A stretch of DNA of 64,000 bases from Methylobacillus glycogenes JCM 2850 (GCF_000617925.1 NZ_BAMT01000001.1:434001-498000), one strand, 5' to 3'. Counted from the stretch's first letter, positions 19,092-29,324 are shown. Made by a program: numbers and translations. Notes: a model not told the origin generated them from the sequence alone.

Positions 19092-20189
19092 TTAATTAGG
19101 GCGGTATTTCTCCAGCCAATGCGCATAAGGCGCAGGCAACACCCAGCTTGGCTTTTCCTTTTTCAATTGCTGCGCCACAGCATAGGGCCAGTGCGGATTG
19201 GCCAGATGCGCTCTGCCCACCATCACCAAATCCATCTGCCCATCTTCAACCACCTGGTTAGCTGTCACTGGGTTATCTATGCCCCAGGAAGCGGCCACGG
19301 GTAATCCGGCTTCACGGCCAACACGTTCTGCGATAGGCGCCAGGAAAGGTGTGCCCCAGGGGATTTGCGTTTCGGCAATGGTGAAGCCTACGCTGACATT
19401 GAGCATATCCAGACCCAGGGCCTTGAGGTCTTGTACCAGGCGTATGGATTCGGCCAGGGTGGCTTCGTCCTTGCCATCGTATTCAATTACACCAAAACGT
19501 GCCGTCAGGGGCAGGTGCTCAGGCCAGACTTTGCGCACCGCGGCCAAGGTGTCACGCAGGAATTTGGAGCGGCCCTGGTAATCACCACCATATGCATCGG
19601 TTCTATGGTTGCTGTGTGCGGAGAAGAAGCTTTGCGCCAAATAACCATGAGCAAAGTGCAGCTCCAGCCATTCAAAGCCAGCCTGCAGGGCGCGGCGCGC
19701 AGCGGCAACAAAGGCTTCTTGCACGCGCGCGATATCTTCCAGGCTCATCTCGGTAGGCGTACGGTTCAAATGATGGCCGTAGGCAATGGCGGAGGGCGCA
19801 ATTGGCTGCCAGCTACGTGGGTCTTCTGCAGGGATATGGTCATCACCTTCCCAAGGACGGTTGGCGCTGGCCTTGCGACCAGCATGGGCGATCTGAATGC
19901 CAGGCACGGCTCCTGCCGCCTTGATGGAAGTGGCTATCTTGCTCAAACCTTCGATTTGCCCATCTTCCCACAAACCTGTGCAGCCTGGGGTAATGCGGCC
20001 TTCCGGCAATACGCCTGTGGCTTCTACTATCACCAGCCCGGCACCGCCGCGTGCCAAGCCTGCGTAATGGTGTTGGTGCCAGTCTGTGGTATAGCCATTC
20101 TCGGCGCTGTACTGGCACATGGGCGGCACCGCAATACGGTTACGCAAGGTAACCGATTTCAGGGTGAAGGGGGTAAACAATGCAGTCAT
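19092..20189 (-). CDS. Old-yellow-enzyme family NADH:flavin oxidoreductase (XenA/YqjM-like)
   Basis: A 365-residue FMN-dependent TIM-barrel ene-reductase. The start is the ATG at 20189 (MTALFTPFTLKSVTLRNRIA) after AAAGGC; the frame runs 17 codons further upstream. Cys25 in VPPMCQYSAENG is the redox-tuning cysteine of the XenA/YqjM subclass. The substrate-binding His pair appears in the barrel region WLELHFAHGYL, followed by SFFSAHSNHRTDAYGG. Such enzymes reduce activated C=C bonds, nitro compounds and quinones; the physiological substrate is unknown. It is divergent from a LysR regulator 243 bp away, which probably controls it. Confidence 0.92.
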   Translation of the reverse strand: MTALFTPFTLKSVTLRNRIAVPPMCQYSAENGYTTDWHQHHYAGLARGGAGLVIVEATGVLPEGRITPGCTGLWEDGQIEGLSKIATSIKAAGAVPGIQIAHAGRKASANRPWEGDDHIPAEDPRSWQPIAPSAIAYGHHLNRTPTEMSLEDIARVQEAFVAAARRALQAGFEWLELHFAHGYLAQSFFSAHSNHRTDAYGGDYQGRSKFLRDTLAAVRKVWPEHLPLTARFGVIEYDGKDEATLAESIRLVQDLKALGLDMLNVSVGFTIAETQIPWGTPFLAPIAERVGREAGLPVAASWGIDNPVTANQVVEDGQMDLVMVGRAHLANPHWPYAVAQQLKKEKPSWVLPAPYAHWLEKYRPN

Positions 20190-20431
20190 TGATGCAGCCT
20201 TTACTGATATTAATAAAATGATAAGAGCTGCTGGCGTCAAGCTGGCAGCAGCCCTGGAATCCGGTTGGTTTATCTCAAGCTAGCATGATGGCTGGCTAGT
20301 AAACCCAGGCTGTACTATATTCATAACGCATAAAACAATAAACTAGCTGAAAATCACAATACTTGTTACATCAAGTAATAAGTTGGCTAATCAATAAATG
20401 CGGTCACATAGGCATTTTGCAAGGGGTTTTT

Positions 20432-21348
20432 ATGCGTAGTTTTGAATCGGTCAAACTCAATAGCATAGAGTTATTCTGCAAGGCAGCTGAGCTGGGCAGT
20501 TTCAGCGCGGCGGCTGAGCAGCTAGGGCTGACCCCGGCCTCGGTCAGCCGTTCTATCGCGCGTATGGAAGAGCGCTTGGGCGTGCGGCTGTTTACCCGCA
20601 GCACGCGCAATGTGCGCCTCACTTCTGAGGGCAACTGCTATTGGCAAGAATGCCAGCGTGCGCTGGAGCAGATCGCCGAGGCGGAGCGGGCGATTACCGG
20701 CAATCAGAAAATCCCCAGCGGCGTATTACGCATTACCGTAGGCACGCTGTACGCCAATTATCGCTTGCTGCCCTTGCTCCCCAGTTTTCAGGCAGCCTAT
20801 CCACAGATCGAGCTGGAAGTCAGCCTGAGCAGTCGCAATGTGGATTTTGCCGATGAAGGCTTTGATCTGGCGATACGCTGGGTGAGCCGCCTGATTCAAG
20901 ATTGGTGGCCCATAAGCTGGAAGATGCCAGTGTGGGGGTATTTGCTGCCCCGGCTTATTTAGCACAACATGGGGAACCCAAGACCCTGGCCGAGCTACAG
21001 CAACATGATTGCCTGGAGTTTATTTTGCCCAGCACAGGTAAACCCATGCCCTGGTTATTCAAGGACGCGCAAGGCAAAGCCATAGAGCAATTGATACGTG
21101 GGCGTATGCGTGTGCTGGATGATGCCCAGGGCTGTATCAGCTGGGGCAGGGCTGGCGGTGGTATCTTCCAGACCTACCATTTCATTGCCAATGAGATGCT
21201 GCAAAAAGGGGAGTTGGTAGAAATTTTACAGCCTTATGCTGGGCGCTCTCGGGTGTTTCATATTCTTTATCCGCAGAACAGGCATTTGTCGGCCAGGGTC
21301 AGGCGCTTTGTGGATTTTATGACCAACCAATGCCAGCATCGGGAGTGA
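20432..21348 (+). CDS. LysR-family transcriptional regulator (apparent frameshift)
   Basis: A LysR-type regulator, 305 residues when repaired. The ATG at 20432 has AAGGGG upstream. Residues 1-60 form the winged helix-turn-helix (LFCKAAELGSFSAAAEQLGL, then ASVSRSIARMEERLG). The substrate-binding domain is cut: the first frame ends at 20962 and the second runs to 21348. Adding one G to GGG at 20880-20882 gives AIRWGEPPDSRLVAHKLED, exactly the usual LysR sequence. It is divergent from the old-yellow-enzyme gene and probably regulates it. Confidence 0.9.
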
Positions 21349-21354
21349 CCATGT

Positions 21355-22587
21355 TCAGCCTGACTTGCGCTGATATACCCGATAGATTGTCCAGCACAAC
21401 AGGTTGAGTAAAAACATGGCAAGCATGGCCATGGCATAACGTAAGCCACTGCCCAGCACCAGAGGCACCACCAAGGCCGAAAGCAGCACAAAAACCAGCA
21501 TCTGGATAAATGCCTGTATCGAGGCGGCAGTGCCGCGCTTTTCCGGAAATAAATCCAGTGCCAACACCATGACACCTGGAATGAGGAAAGTCAGCCCCAA
21601 GGTATACACCAGAACTGGCAGTACTTGCAGCACTGGCCAGCTTGGCCAATGTGAGTCTGCGCTTATCAAAAACTGGTACAGCAGGTTGAAGCAGGCGGCT
21701 AGCCCCATCAGCACGAAGCTAATGTTAATCAAACGGCCATTGCTCACTTTACCAGTCAGCCGGGTTACCAGTGCAGAGCCTGCCATCAGGCCAATCACAA
21801 TAGGAATGAACAACCAGCCAAATTGCATGGCCGACAAGTGCAATACTCGAAACACAAAATCTGGAGCACCGCCGACGTAGATCAAGAAGCCGCCAAAACC
21901 TGCGGCAATACAGCCCGCCAGTGCCAAAAACCTGGGCTCACGTGCAATTGCGCCGTAATTGGCGAGCAGGGTGAGCAGCTGGAAAGGTTGGCGTTTGCTG
22001 GCAGGTAAACTCTCGTTCAGGCTGAACAGGCATACCAACAACAGCATCAAGCCCAAACCTGCCAAGAGATAAAAGCTCGATTGCCAGGGGAAAAACGCAT
22101 GCAACAGGCCGCCAGCCAGTGGCGCAATCGCGGGTGCCAGCCCAAACAGCATAGTCACCTGGGCAATGATCTTCTGCGCGGCAACGCCGGAGAAGCGATC
22201 ACGAATCATGGCCTGACCTACCACAGTGCCTGCACCGACAAATAACCCTAGCATGGCTCGGAACAGCAGCAGGCTGTTGTAATCCTGCACCCAGGCACAG
22301 GCCAGTGAGCTCAGCACAAATCCTGACAGCGTCCACACAATCACAGGTTTGCGTCCCCAACTATCCGAGAACGCCCCGTGGAATAGCATCATCAAGGTAG
22401 AGGTCAGCAAGTAGACGGTCAGGCTCAGCTGGGCCTGAGTTTGGCTGATGCTGAAATAGGCTTCCATGTCTGGAAAGAACGGAAAGTAGGTATCCGTGGT
22501 AAATGGCCCCAGCATGGCCAGTGCCGACAAGGTGAATAACAGCAGCAATGAAGCTGAAGCAGTAGGGGATTTTTCAGACACTGACAA
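21355..22587 (-). CDS. Bcr/CflA-type MFS multidrug transporter
   Basis: An intact 410-residue, 12-helix drug/proton antiporter of the Bcr/CflA family. It starts MSVSEKSPTASASLLLLF. Helix 1 carries GPFTTDTYFPFFPDM and the helix 2-3 loop GAFSDSWGRKP. Helix 5 carries GAGTVVGQAMIRDRFSG, the family motif that in the first homologue (14322) falls at the frameshift. It converges on the LysR gene with only 6 bp between stops. Substrate unknown. Confidence 0.92.
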   Translation of the reverse strand: MSVSEKSPTASASLLLLFTLSALAMLGPFTTDTYFPFFPDMEAYFSISQTQAQLSLTVYLLTSTLMMLFHGAFSDSWGRKPVIVWTLSGFVLSSLACAWVQDYNSLLLFRAMLGLFVGAGTVVGQAMIRDRFSGVAAQKIIAQVTMLFGLAPAIAPLAGGLLHAFFPWQSSFYLLAGLGLMLLLVCLFSLNESLPASKRQPFQLLTLLANYGAIAREPRFLALAGCIAAGFGGFLIYVGGAPDFVFRVLHLSAMQFGWLFIPIVIGLMAGSALVTRLTGKVSNGRLINISFVLMGLAACFNLLYQFLISADSHWPSWPVLQVLPVLVYTLGLTFLIPGVMVLALDLFPEKRGTAASIQAFIQMLVFVLLSALVVPLVLGSGLRYAMAMLAMFLLNLLCWTIYRVYQRKSG

Positions 22588-22852
22588 CCTTAGGACGAGT
22601 AGCGGCGGGCCATGATCATACCTGCTTGCGGAAAAGACTGCTGATGGCTTTTGGTTTCAAGTTGATAATTCATGTGTAACGACAAGAAATGTAAATAACA
22701 CAATGAAATGATTGAGAGATTGAAAATTAAGACAAAGAAAAACCAATTTAAATAAGCAATTAATTAATTTATTTAACAATATATGATTGCTAATAAAAAT
22801 ATTTAATTGTAAAATTTGAGCATACTTGTCATTAATAGGAACTTGGCTTGTC

Positions 22853-23245
22853 ATGAAAATCAATCTTCCCTTGTTGTTCATCATTGCCCTAGTGATAGGC
22901 CTGAGTATGATGGCTGGCCATGCACGCGCTGCAGTCAATCTAAGCGAAAGTTACCCCATGGTCTGTGATGCACCCTGGGTTTTGCAGGGTTTGCAACAAT
23001 CCATAATCAAGGTCAACAACTTAGGCCCGGGTTTGCAATTCCAGTTTGACCACGTGCAGGAATACAAGCCGGGAAATCAGCAAAGCCAGAACGGCAAAAT
23101 GTTTTGTATCACCTATCTCAAGCTGGTAGAAGCGCAAAGCCAGCGCATTACTGACAAAGTCAGACTGCGTTATCAGGTCAAACTCAGCAGTGATAAACCC
23201 AGTGCCGGGGCCGCCTACAATATTGAGTTTGAACCATTACGATAA
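22853..23245 (+). CDS. Small secreted protein of unknown function
   Basis: A 130-residue protein with a clear signal peptide: MKINLPLLFIIALVIGLSMM, with cleavage likely after AGHARA. The ATG at 22853 follows a distant AGGA; a TTG at 22826 is an alternative start. The mature part has two cysteines (MVCDAPW and KMFCITYL) that could form a disulfide, and a predicted beta-rich pattern (LQFQFDHVQEYK, RLRYQVKLSS). I do not recognise the family. The 265 bp upstream are very AT-rich and probably contain its promoter. It stands alone. Confidence 0.7.
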   Translation: MKINLPLLFIIALVIGLSMMAGHARAAVNLSESYPMVCDAPWVLQGLQQSIIKVNNLGPGLQFQFDHVQEYKPGNQQSQNGKMFCITYLKLVEAQSQRITDKVRLRYQVKLSSDKPSAGAAYNIEFEPLR

Positions 23246-23283
23246 GCTCGTCAGGCAACGCACTTTTCATCGACTTTCCTTGC

Positions 23284-23310
23284 ATACCACCACGTTATCT
23301 GTGGTGGTAT
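23284..23310 (+). terminator. Hairpin after the secreted-protein gene
   Basis: ATACCACCAC (23284-23293), loop GTTATCT, GTGGTGGTAT (23301-23310), followed by GACTTTT. A perfect 10-bp stem about 40 bp after the stop codon; a weak T tract makes termination plausible. Confidence 0.55.
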
Positions 23311-23491
23311 GACTTTTCTGCGGCATGCTCAGCAAAGCAGCATTGCTGGGAGCCTGGTATGAGGTATTCAACCCTCAGCCATGGTGGCGTAAGATGGTGC
23401 TTATAGGTGTGAGTGTTGAGCTGTTGCAGTTCAATGCGCACACTTTCCATTGCTAATTTTGCCAATGCATATTTTACTTCGGGAGGTCAGC

Positions 23492-23887
23492 ATGATTCTC
23501 GACATTTTTCAGCGCAGCCAGGGCACTACACACTTGGCGCTGTTTTCTACTTATCCTCTGGAAGCCGAATTGGGCCATGGCGTGCGCCAGTTGCTGGCCC
23601 ATCATCTAGATTCCCGGCGCTTTCTGCTGGAGTTTCGAACCAATAATAATTTGGCCGAGCAAGAGCAGGAGTTATTGCGCAAAAACGGTGTGCGTTTTTA
23701 CGATGTGCGCCACCTAGAATCAGGCCGCATGCTGGTGTCTTTCAGGCCTGTGCGCGTGTTTGATGCTGAGCTGGAGCGCGCAAGACAGGAGATAGTGAAG
23801 GGCTTTCATCGTGCATTTCAGCCGCCCATGTTTGAGGTGATAGAGCGTAGCGGCAGCGATGGAACGATTGGGTTTACGCTGCGTTAG
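23492..23887 (+). CDS. Conserved-looking hypothetical protein, 131 residues
   Basis: It starts MILDIFQRSQGTTHLALF after GGGAGG with good spacing. It is soluble, without signal peptide or membrane segment. The central region (LLAHHLDSRRFLLEFRTNNN) and a charged helix (VFDAELERARQEIVKGFHRA) suggest an alpha/beta fold. I do not recognise the family or a catalytic motif. A terminator follows 100 bp downstream. Context (secreted protein upstream, ferredoxin downstream) gives no function. Confidence 0.7.
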   Translation: MILDIFQRSQGTTHLALFSTYPLEAELGHGVRQLLAHHLDSRRFLLEFRTNNNLAEQEQELLRKNGVRFYDVRHLESGRMLVSFRPVRVFDAELERARQEIVKGFHRAFQPPMFEVIERSGSDGTIGFTLR

Positions 23888-23987
23888 GCATCAGCTGAGG
23901 AATATTCGCGCAGTATCAAGCCGAGGGCAGGTTGAAGTTGTTGCGTATCATATTGCTAATCAGTTACAACAACAGGCCGAATAATGC

Positions 23988-24013
23988 AAAAACCGCTTTG
24001 CAGCGGTTTTTTT
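23988..24013 (+). terminator. Rho-independent terminator
   Basis: AAAAACCGCT (23988-23997), loop TTGC, AGCGGTTTTT (24002-24011) with two more T. It ends the 23492 gene and may also act on the convergent fdxA. Confidence 0.85.
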
Positions 24014-24087
24014 ATAGCAGGTGGGGCTGAGGATGCAATCTACGCTTGTGCGCAGTATGCATCCTATCTGGCTAAATCAGCGGGCGA

Positions 24088-24411
24088 TTACTCAACCAGC
24101 AGTTCGCGCTTGCCTGGGGCGCCGTTATTGGCATCGGCATCGGCCATAGGCGCTTTGCGCGCGGTGATGGCTGGCCAGATTTCTGCCAGGCGGGCGTTCA
24201 GGGCAATGAACTCCTGCTGATCTTCAGGAACGTCATCCTCAGAGAAAATCGCCTCGGCAGGGCACTCGGCCACGCACAAGGTGCAGTCGATACACTCGTC
24301 GGGGTTGATTGCCAGGAAGTTAGGGCCTTCCACAAAGCAATCCACCGGGCAAACATCGACGCAGTCGGTGTATTTACACTGGATGCAATTTTCAGTTACT
24401 ACGTATGCCAT
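24088..24411 (-). CDS. fdxA: 7Fe ferredoxin FdxA
   Basis: A 107-residue ferredoxin carrying one 3Fe-4S and one 4Fe-4S cluster, a low-potential electron carrier. Cysteines 9, 17 and 21 with the following proline (CX7CX3CP), and [10 protein letters not shown], form the first site. [12 protein letters not shown] forms the second. The extended C-terminal tail (about 50 residues after the last Cys) is typical of the Azotobacter FdI-type family. It is its own transcription unit 125 bp downstream of cysN and probably not part of the sulfate operon. Confidence 0.95.
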   Translation of the reverse strand: MAYVVTENCIQCKYTDCVDVCPVDCFVEGPNFLAINPDECIDCTLCVAECPAEAIFSEDDVPEDQQEFIALNARLAEIWPAITARKAPMADADANNGAPGKRELLVE

Positions 24412-24536
24412 TTATATTCCTCTAACAGGCTCTGCACTTAATTTGTGCAATAGTGAATTATAAGCGATATTAAATACAGAATTTATTGATTATATGAATA
24501 TGCGATTTTGGTTTCACAGATGATCAGGTGCTGAAT

Positions 24537-25853
24537 TTAAACAGCGGCCTGTATCATGCCAGCGCCCACGGTGTTGTTGCTGGCTTCATCAATAATGATG
24601 AAAGCCCCGGTTGCACGGTTGTTTTCATAGCGATCCACCATCAAGGGCTGGGCCAGCTTGAAGCTGATGCTGGCAATATCGTTCATGCCCAGGCTGCCTT
24701 CTGCGGCCAGTTGTTCTGTGGTGTTTACATCAATTTTGTAGGCAATCTCACCCACCTTGGCTTTGGTTTCACGTGTGGTATGACGAATGATGTAGGTACG
24801 TGCAGGCGAAAGCGCGGTTTCTGACAACCAGCACACCATAGCGTTGATTTGCTTGACCGGGCTTGGTGCCTCGTTCTTGCGTACTATCATGTCGCCACGC
24901 GAGATGTCGATTTCATCGGCCAGCAGCAGGGTCACCGATTGTTCGGTAATCGCTTGCTCCAGCTTGGCTTCACCTAATTGAATAGCTTTGACGCGCGAAC
25001 TCAAGCCTGAGGGCAGGGCGGTCACTTCATCACCTACCTGGATATCGCCAGATTCCACACGACCCATAAAACCACGGAAATCGTGCAGTTCTGGATTGTC
25101 CGAAGCCTGCGGGCGGCAAACGAATTGCACCGGGAAGCGGAAAGGCTCTGCACGTTCAGAATGCGCAGCAGGGGCGGCTTCCAGCAGCTCCAGCATGGTC
25201 GGGCCTTGATACCAGGGCATGCTATCGCCACGGTCCACAATCATGTCGCCATTGAGCGCTGACATAGGTACAAAGGTGATGTCACGGCCACTGCGTTGCA
25301 GGTTGATCTGCTCGGCAAATTCCAAATAGCTAGCGCGTATGCGCTCGAATTCTGCTTGTGAGTAATCGACCAGATCCATTTTGTTGATGGCCACAACGAT
25401 ATGCGGAATGCCTACCAGTTGCGCCAGGTAGGAGTGCCTACGGGTCTGGGTCAATACGCCTTTGCGTGCATCAATCAGAATAATCGCCAGGTTGGCGGTG
25501 GAAGCAGCCGTCACCATATTGCGTGTGTACTGCTCATGGCCAGGGGCATCGGCAATGATGTATTTGCGCGTGCCAGTGCTGAAGTAGCGGTAGGCTACAT
25601 CAATGGTGATGCCTTGCTCGCGCTCGGCTTGCAGGCCATCGGTCAGCAAGGAGAGATCCACGGCTTCCAGGCCGCGCTTCTTGGAAGTGCGTTCTATCTG
25701 GGTCAGGGTATCTGCCAGAATGGTCTTGGTGTCGTAAAGCAGGCGACCAATCAATGTGCTCTTGCCATCATCAACACTACCGCAGGTCATGAAGCGCAAC
25801 AGGCTGTCATTGTGAGCTGGAGTCTGCACTGCAAGGTTTTCAATTTGGGACAT
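24537..25853 (-). CDS. cysN: Sulfate adenylyltransferase subunit 1 (GTPase)
   Basis: The GTPase subunit of ATP sulfurylase, which drives formation of APS from sulfate and ATP by GTP hydrolysis. I take the ATG at 25853 (MSQIENLAVQTPAHN; 438 residues); a GTG eight codons earlier is possible. G motifs are GSVDDGKST, DAPGHEQY and NKMD. EF-Tu-like domains 2 and 3 follow. There is no fused APS kinase (CysC) domain at the C-terminus. Last gene of the operon, 108 bp after cysD. Confidence 0.96.
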   Translation of the reverse strand: MSQIENLAVQTPAHNDSLLRFMTCGSVDDGKSTLIGRLLYDTKTILADTLTQIERTSKKRGLEAVDLSLLTDGLQAEREQGITIDVAYRYFSTGTRKYIIADAPGHEQYTRNMVTAASTANLAIILIDARKGVLTQTRRHSYLAQLVGIPHIVVAINKMDLVDYSQAEFERIRASYLEFAEQINLQRSGRDITFVPMSALNGDMIVDRGDSMPWYQGPTMLELLEAAPAAHSERAEPFRFPVQFVCRPQASDNPELHDFRGFMGRVESGDIQVGDEVTALPSGLSSRVKAIQLGEAKLEQAITEQSVTLLLADEIDISRGDMIVRKNEAPSPVKQINAMVCWLSETALSPARTYIIRHTTRETKAKVGEIAYKIDVNTTEQLAAEGSLGMNDIASISFKLAQPLMVDRYENNRATGAFIIIDEASNNTVGAGMIQAAV

Positions 25854-25961
25854 CTGGGTACTCTTATAAATCGTCACTGTTAAGCTGCTACTCGGTGTAG
25901 GCCAGCCATCGTTTGCGAGCTATATGGGTTATTACTCACCCATATTCAGGAGCCGTCAGGC

Positions 25962-26897
25962 CTAGAAGTAGCCTTCCTTCTTACGCTGCTCCATAGAGGC
26001 GTCAGAAGTCTGGTCATCCAGGCGGGTAGCACCACGCTCAGTGATGGTGGTGGTCGCGGTTTCCAGCACGATCTTGCTCAGGGTGTCAGCATCGCTGGGC
26101 ACAGGGGCTGTGCAGGTGATATCACCCACGGTGCGGAAGCGCACCAGCTGGCTTTCCACGGTTTCGCCTGCCTTGGGCTGGTTGATGATTTCACCATTGG
26201 CCAGCGGCACGTTAACCGGGAAGATGGCACCGTTACGCAGGACGACATCGCGGTTGTGCGCGAAGTAAATGCTGGGCAGACCCAGTTGTTCACGCTCTAT
26301 ATATTGCCAGACATCCATTTCCGTCCAGTTGGAAATCGGGAAGGCGCGTATGTTTTCGCCCTTGTGGCTGCGGGCATTGTAGAGGTTCCACAATTCTGGA
26401 CGCTGGTTCTTGGGGTCCCATTGGCCGAACTCATCACGGAAGCTCATGATGCGCTCTTTGGCGCGCGCCTTTTCTTCATCGCGGCGGGCACCGCCTATGC
26501 AGCAATCAAAACCAAACTCTTCAATCGCCTCAAGCAAGGTCACGGACTGGTGCTTGTTACGCGACTCATCGGCCGACTTCAGCACCACGCTGCCGCGCTT
26601 GATGGAATCTTCAACCGAACGCACGATCAGGCGCTCTCCCAGTTCTGCAGCACGTTGGTCACGGAAGTTAATGACTTCCTGGTAATTGTGGCCAGTATCG
26701 ATGTGCATCAGCGGGAAAGGGAAGCGACCAGGGCGGAAGGCTTTTTCTGCCAGGCGCAAAATGCACAGCGAATCCTTGCCACCCGAGAACAGTAACACCG
26801 GGTTGGCGCACTGGCCTGCAACCTCGCGCAGGATGTGGATAGCTTCAGCTTCCAACCAGTCAAGGTGGGAGAGGGGTTGTTGGTTCAGAGTGGTCAT
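25962..26897 (-). CDS. cysD: Sulfate adenylyltransferase subunit 2
   Basis: The catalytic PP-loop subunit of ATP sulfurylase, 311 residues from the ATG at 26897 (MTTLNQQPLSHLDWLEAEAI). The PP-loop is LLFSGGKDSLCILRLAEKAF near residue 37. CIGGARRDEEKARAKERI and the C-terminal GATRLDDQTSDASMEQRKKE are family-typical. It pairs with CysN downstream. About 130 bp separate it from the DUF934 gene upstream. Confidence 0.96.
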   Translation of the reverse strand: MTTLNQQPLSHLDWLEAEAIHILREVAGQCANPVLLFSGGKDSLCILRLAEKAFRPGRFPFPLMHIDTGHNYQEVINFRDQRAAELGERLIVRSVEDSIKRGSVVLKSADESRNKHQSVTLLEAIEEFGFDCCIGGARRDEEKARAKERIMSFRDEFGQWDPKNQRPELWNLYNARSHKGENIRAFPISNWTEMDVWQYIEREQLGLPSIYFAHNRDVVLRNGAIFPVNVPLANGEIINQPKAGETVESQLVRFRTVGDITCTAPVPSDADTLSKIVLETATTTITERGATRLDDQTSDASMEQRKKEGYF

Positions 26898-27025
26898 ATT
26901 GATTTTTGTCCTGAATTTGTTGCTGGTTTTCAGCTCACATTTCCAGTCAGTATTCCTAAAACGAAAAGCAATCTCGCACGGCACAGCTTGGGTGGTTGCT
27001 GGCCGCAATCATTTTTTTCCAACCT

Positions 27026-27646
27026 CTAGTGTGGGGCGGTACGGTTAACGCGACGCCATACGGGTTGATTATTATCTACTGCACCTTGGTAAGGCTGGGT
27101 GAAATCACCCAGGCTCGCCAAAGCATCTTGTGCCGAACGATCGCCGCGAATCAAATAGCTGTTGAAGCCGCAGCGCTTGAGGAAGAACAATTGGTCACGC
27201 AGTACATCGCCAAACGCACGTAGATCATTTTTATAGTGGTAGCGCGTGCGCAGCAGATTGCCTATGGAGAAAATCCGGCCATCGGCAAAACGCTCAACGT
27301 GCACAGCAATCAGCGGCAGGCTGTTGATATCGGCTACGGAAGCTGCCAGGGTTTCCAGCAACTCGTGTGTATCCAGCCAAACGCCCACTTCACCTGCGGC
27401 ATGGCGCGCGGCAAGTTCAGGCTGACGTGCTACCCAAACCGATAGCGGGACCAGGATTTTTCCGCTGGCTGGAATTTCGGTGTTGGCAATCTGCTCAGGC
27501 GTGGTGGAGGCTTCGCCAGTCAGCTTGAACAGCACAACCTTACCCGCTTGTTTTTTGACGACTTCTTCACCCGCAGGCAAGCTCACCAGGGTCCATTCGT
27601 CTTCGACGATAGCCTGATTGAGGATCAAATTAGATGACTTAGGCAT
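27026..27646 (-). CDS. DUF934 protein of the sulfite-reductase operon
   Basis: A 206-residue protein starting MPKSSNLILNQAIVEDEW (ATG at 27646, overlapping the end of the sulfite reductase gene). It belongs to the DUF934 family, which in many proteobacteria directly follows the nitrite/sulfite reductase-like gene; it is thought to be an accessory for sulfite reduction, but its function is not established. Conserved-looking blocks include VHVERFADGRIFSIGNLLR and LRDQLFFLKRCGFNSYLI. The tight overlap suggests translational coupling with the reductase. Confidence 0.88.
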   Translation of the reverse strand: MPKSSNLILNQAIVEDEWTLVSLPAGEEVVKKQAGKVVLFKLTGEASTTPEQIANTEIPASGKILVPLSVWVARQPELAARHAAGEVGVWLDTHELLETLAASVADINSLPLIAVHVERFADGRIFSIGNLLRTRYHYKNDLRAFGDVLRDQLFFLKRCGFNSYLIRGDRSAQDALASLGDFTQPYQGAVDNNQPVWRRVNRTAPH

Positions 27647-29314
27647 GTGCAACCTCTTTTTTCTTTTCGCCATAGACATGTGTCTTGAACGGCGCTACGC
27701 CTATGCGACGTACCGTGTCGATGAAGCGCTCTTCAGCAGTACGCTCACGCACATAAACATCAATCAGTTTCTGTACCACGCCTGGCATTTCATCTGCAGC
27801 AAATGAAGGGCCCAGTACGGTGCCCAGGTTGGCATCATTACCTTGCTTGCCACCCAGGGTAACCTGGTACCACTCGGAACCGTCCTTATCAACGCCGAGT
27901 ACGCCAATATGGCCCACATGGTGGTGACCGCATGCGTTCATGCAACCTGAGATGTTAAGTTCCAGATCGCCGATGTCATAGAGGTAATCCATATCATCAA
28001 ACTGCATCTGAATAGCTTCTGCAATCGGGATGCTTTTGGCATTGGCCAGCGAGCAAAAATCGCCGCCTGGGCAGCAAATAATGTCGGTCAGCAGGCCAAT
28101 ATTGGCGGTTGCCAGGCCATTGGCCTTGGCTTTTTCCCATAGCGCATAAAGATCAGTGATCTTGACGTCAGCCAGAATCAGATTCTGCTCATGCGCGACG
28201 CGTAGCTCGCCAAAGCTGTATTCGTCGGCAAAATCAGCCACGGTGTGCATTTGTTCAGTGCTGGCATCACCCGGTGCTTGACCATGGGTCTTGAGCGAGA
28301 GGGTAACGGCACGGTAGCCCGGCTGCTGGTGCTTGTGCACATTACGGCGTACCCATGCGGCAAACGCTGGGTTGCTGGCAACTGCACTGTCAAAACCAGC
28401 GTCATGGTCGGGCAGGGTGTCGTACGGCATTTTGGTGAAATGCTGTGCAACACGGTCTAGCTCGGCCTTGGTGATGGTGTTGGGGCTGTCCTTGAGGTGT
28501 TGCCACTCTTCTTCAACCTGACGCGCAAACTCTTCCACGCCCAGGGCTTTTACCAAGATCTTGATACGGGCCTTGTAGGCGTTGTCGCGACGACCATGCA
28601 GGTTGTAAACGCGGATCACGGCTTCGCAATAGGTCAGCACATGTTGCCATTCCAGATGCTCACGCACCACGGAACCCAGAATAGGAGTGCGGCCTAGACC
28701 GCCGCCTACCCAAACGCGGATGGCGATTTTCTGTTGATCGTCATGGTAAAACTCCAGACCGATATCGTGGGCCTGGATAATGGCTCTATCTTCCTTGGTG
28801 CCGGAAACCGCAATCTTGAACTTGCGGGGCAGCAGGGCAAACTCAGGGTGGAAGGTACTCCACTGACGAATGATTTCGGCGATGGCGCGTGGATCAATCA
28901 CTTCATCCGGCGCAACCCCAGCAAACTGGTCGGCGGTGATATTGCGTATGCAATTGCCGGAGGTTTGAATGGCGTGCATTTGCACGGTAGCAACTCAGCC
29001 AGAATGTCCGGCACATCTTCCAGCTTGGGCCAGTTGAGTTGCAGGTTTTGACGTGTGCTGAAATGGCCATAGCTACGGTCATAACGCTTCGCGATATCAC
29101 CCAGCTTACGCAACTGCTTTGATGACAGCATGCCGTAAGGCACAGCGATACGCAGCATGGGGGCGTGACGCTGGATGTACAGGCCATTTTGCAGGCGCAG
29201 CGGGCGGAATTCTTCGTCGGTCAGTTCGCCGGCGAGAAAGCGGCGTGTCTGATCGCGGTACTGCTTGACGCGCTCATCCACGATAGCCTGGTCAATTTCG
29301 TCGTATTTATACAT
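27639..29314 (-). CDS. cysI: Sulfite reductase, haemoprotein (apparent frameshift)
   Basis: An assimilatory nitrite/sulfite reductase-family haemoprotein, 558 residues when repaired, reducing sulfite to sulfide with siroheme and a 4Fe-4S cluster. The N-terminal part (MYKYDEIDQAIVDERVKQY to about 28990) and the rest (HAIQTSGNCIRNITADQFAG) lie in different frames. Restoring one G in the gene strand (one C on plus near 28991) gives AELATVQMHAIQTSGN. The cluster ligands are intact: CPGGDFC and CMNAC. The sulfur context (cysDN, cysB) argues for sulfite over nitrite. The electron donor is not encoded as a typical CysJ here; the ferredoxin FdxA nearby is a candidate. Confidence 0.92.
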
Positions 29315-29324
29315 GAGCTCACTT

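Noticed and set aside
19365..20192. Plus-strand open frame of 275 codons over the ene-reductase gene
   Set aside because: The minus strand carries intact flavoenzyme motifs; the plus-strand product resembles nothing.
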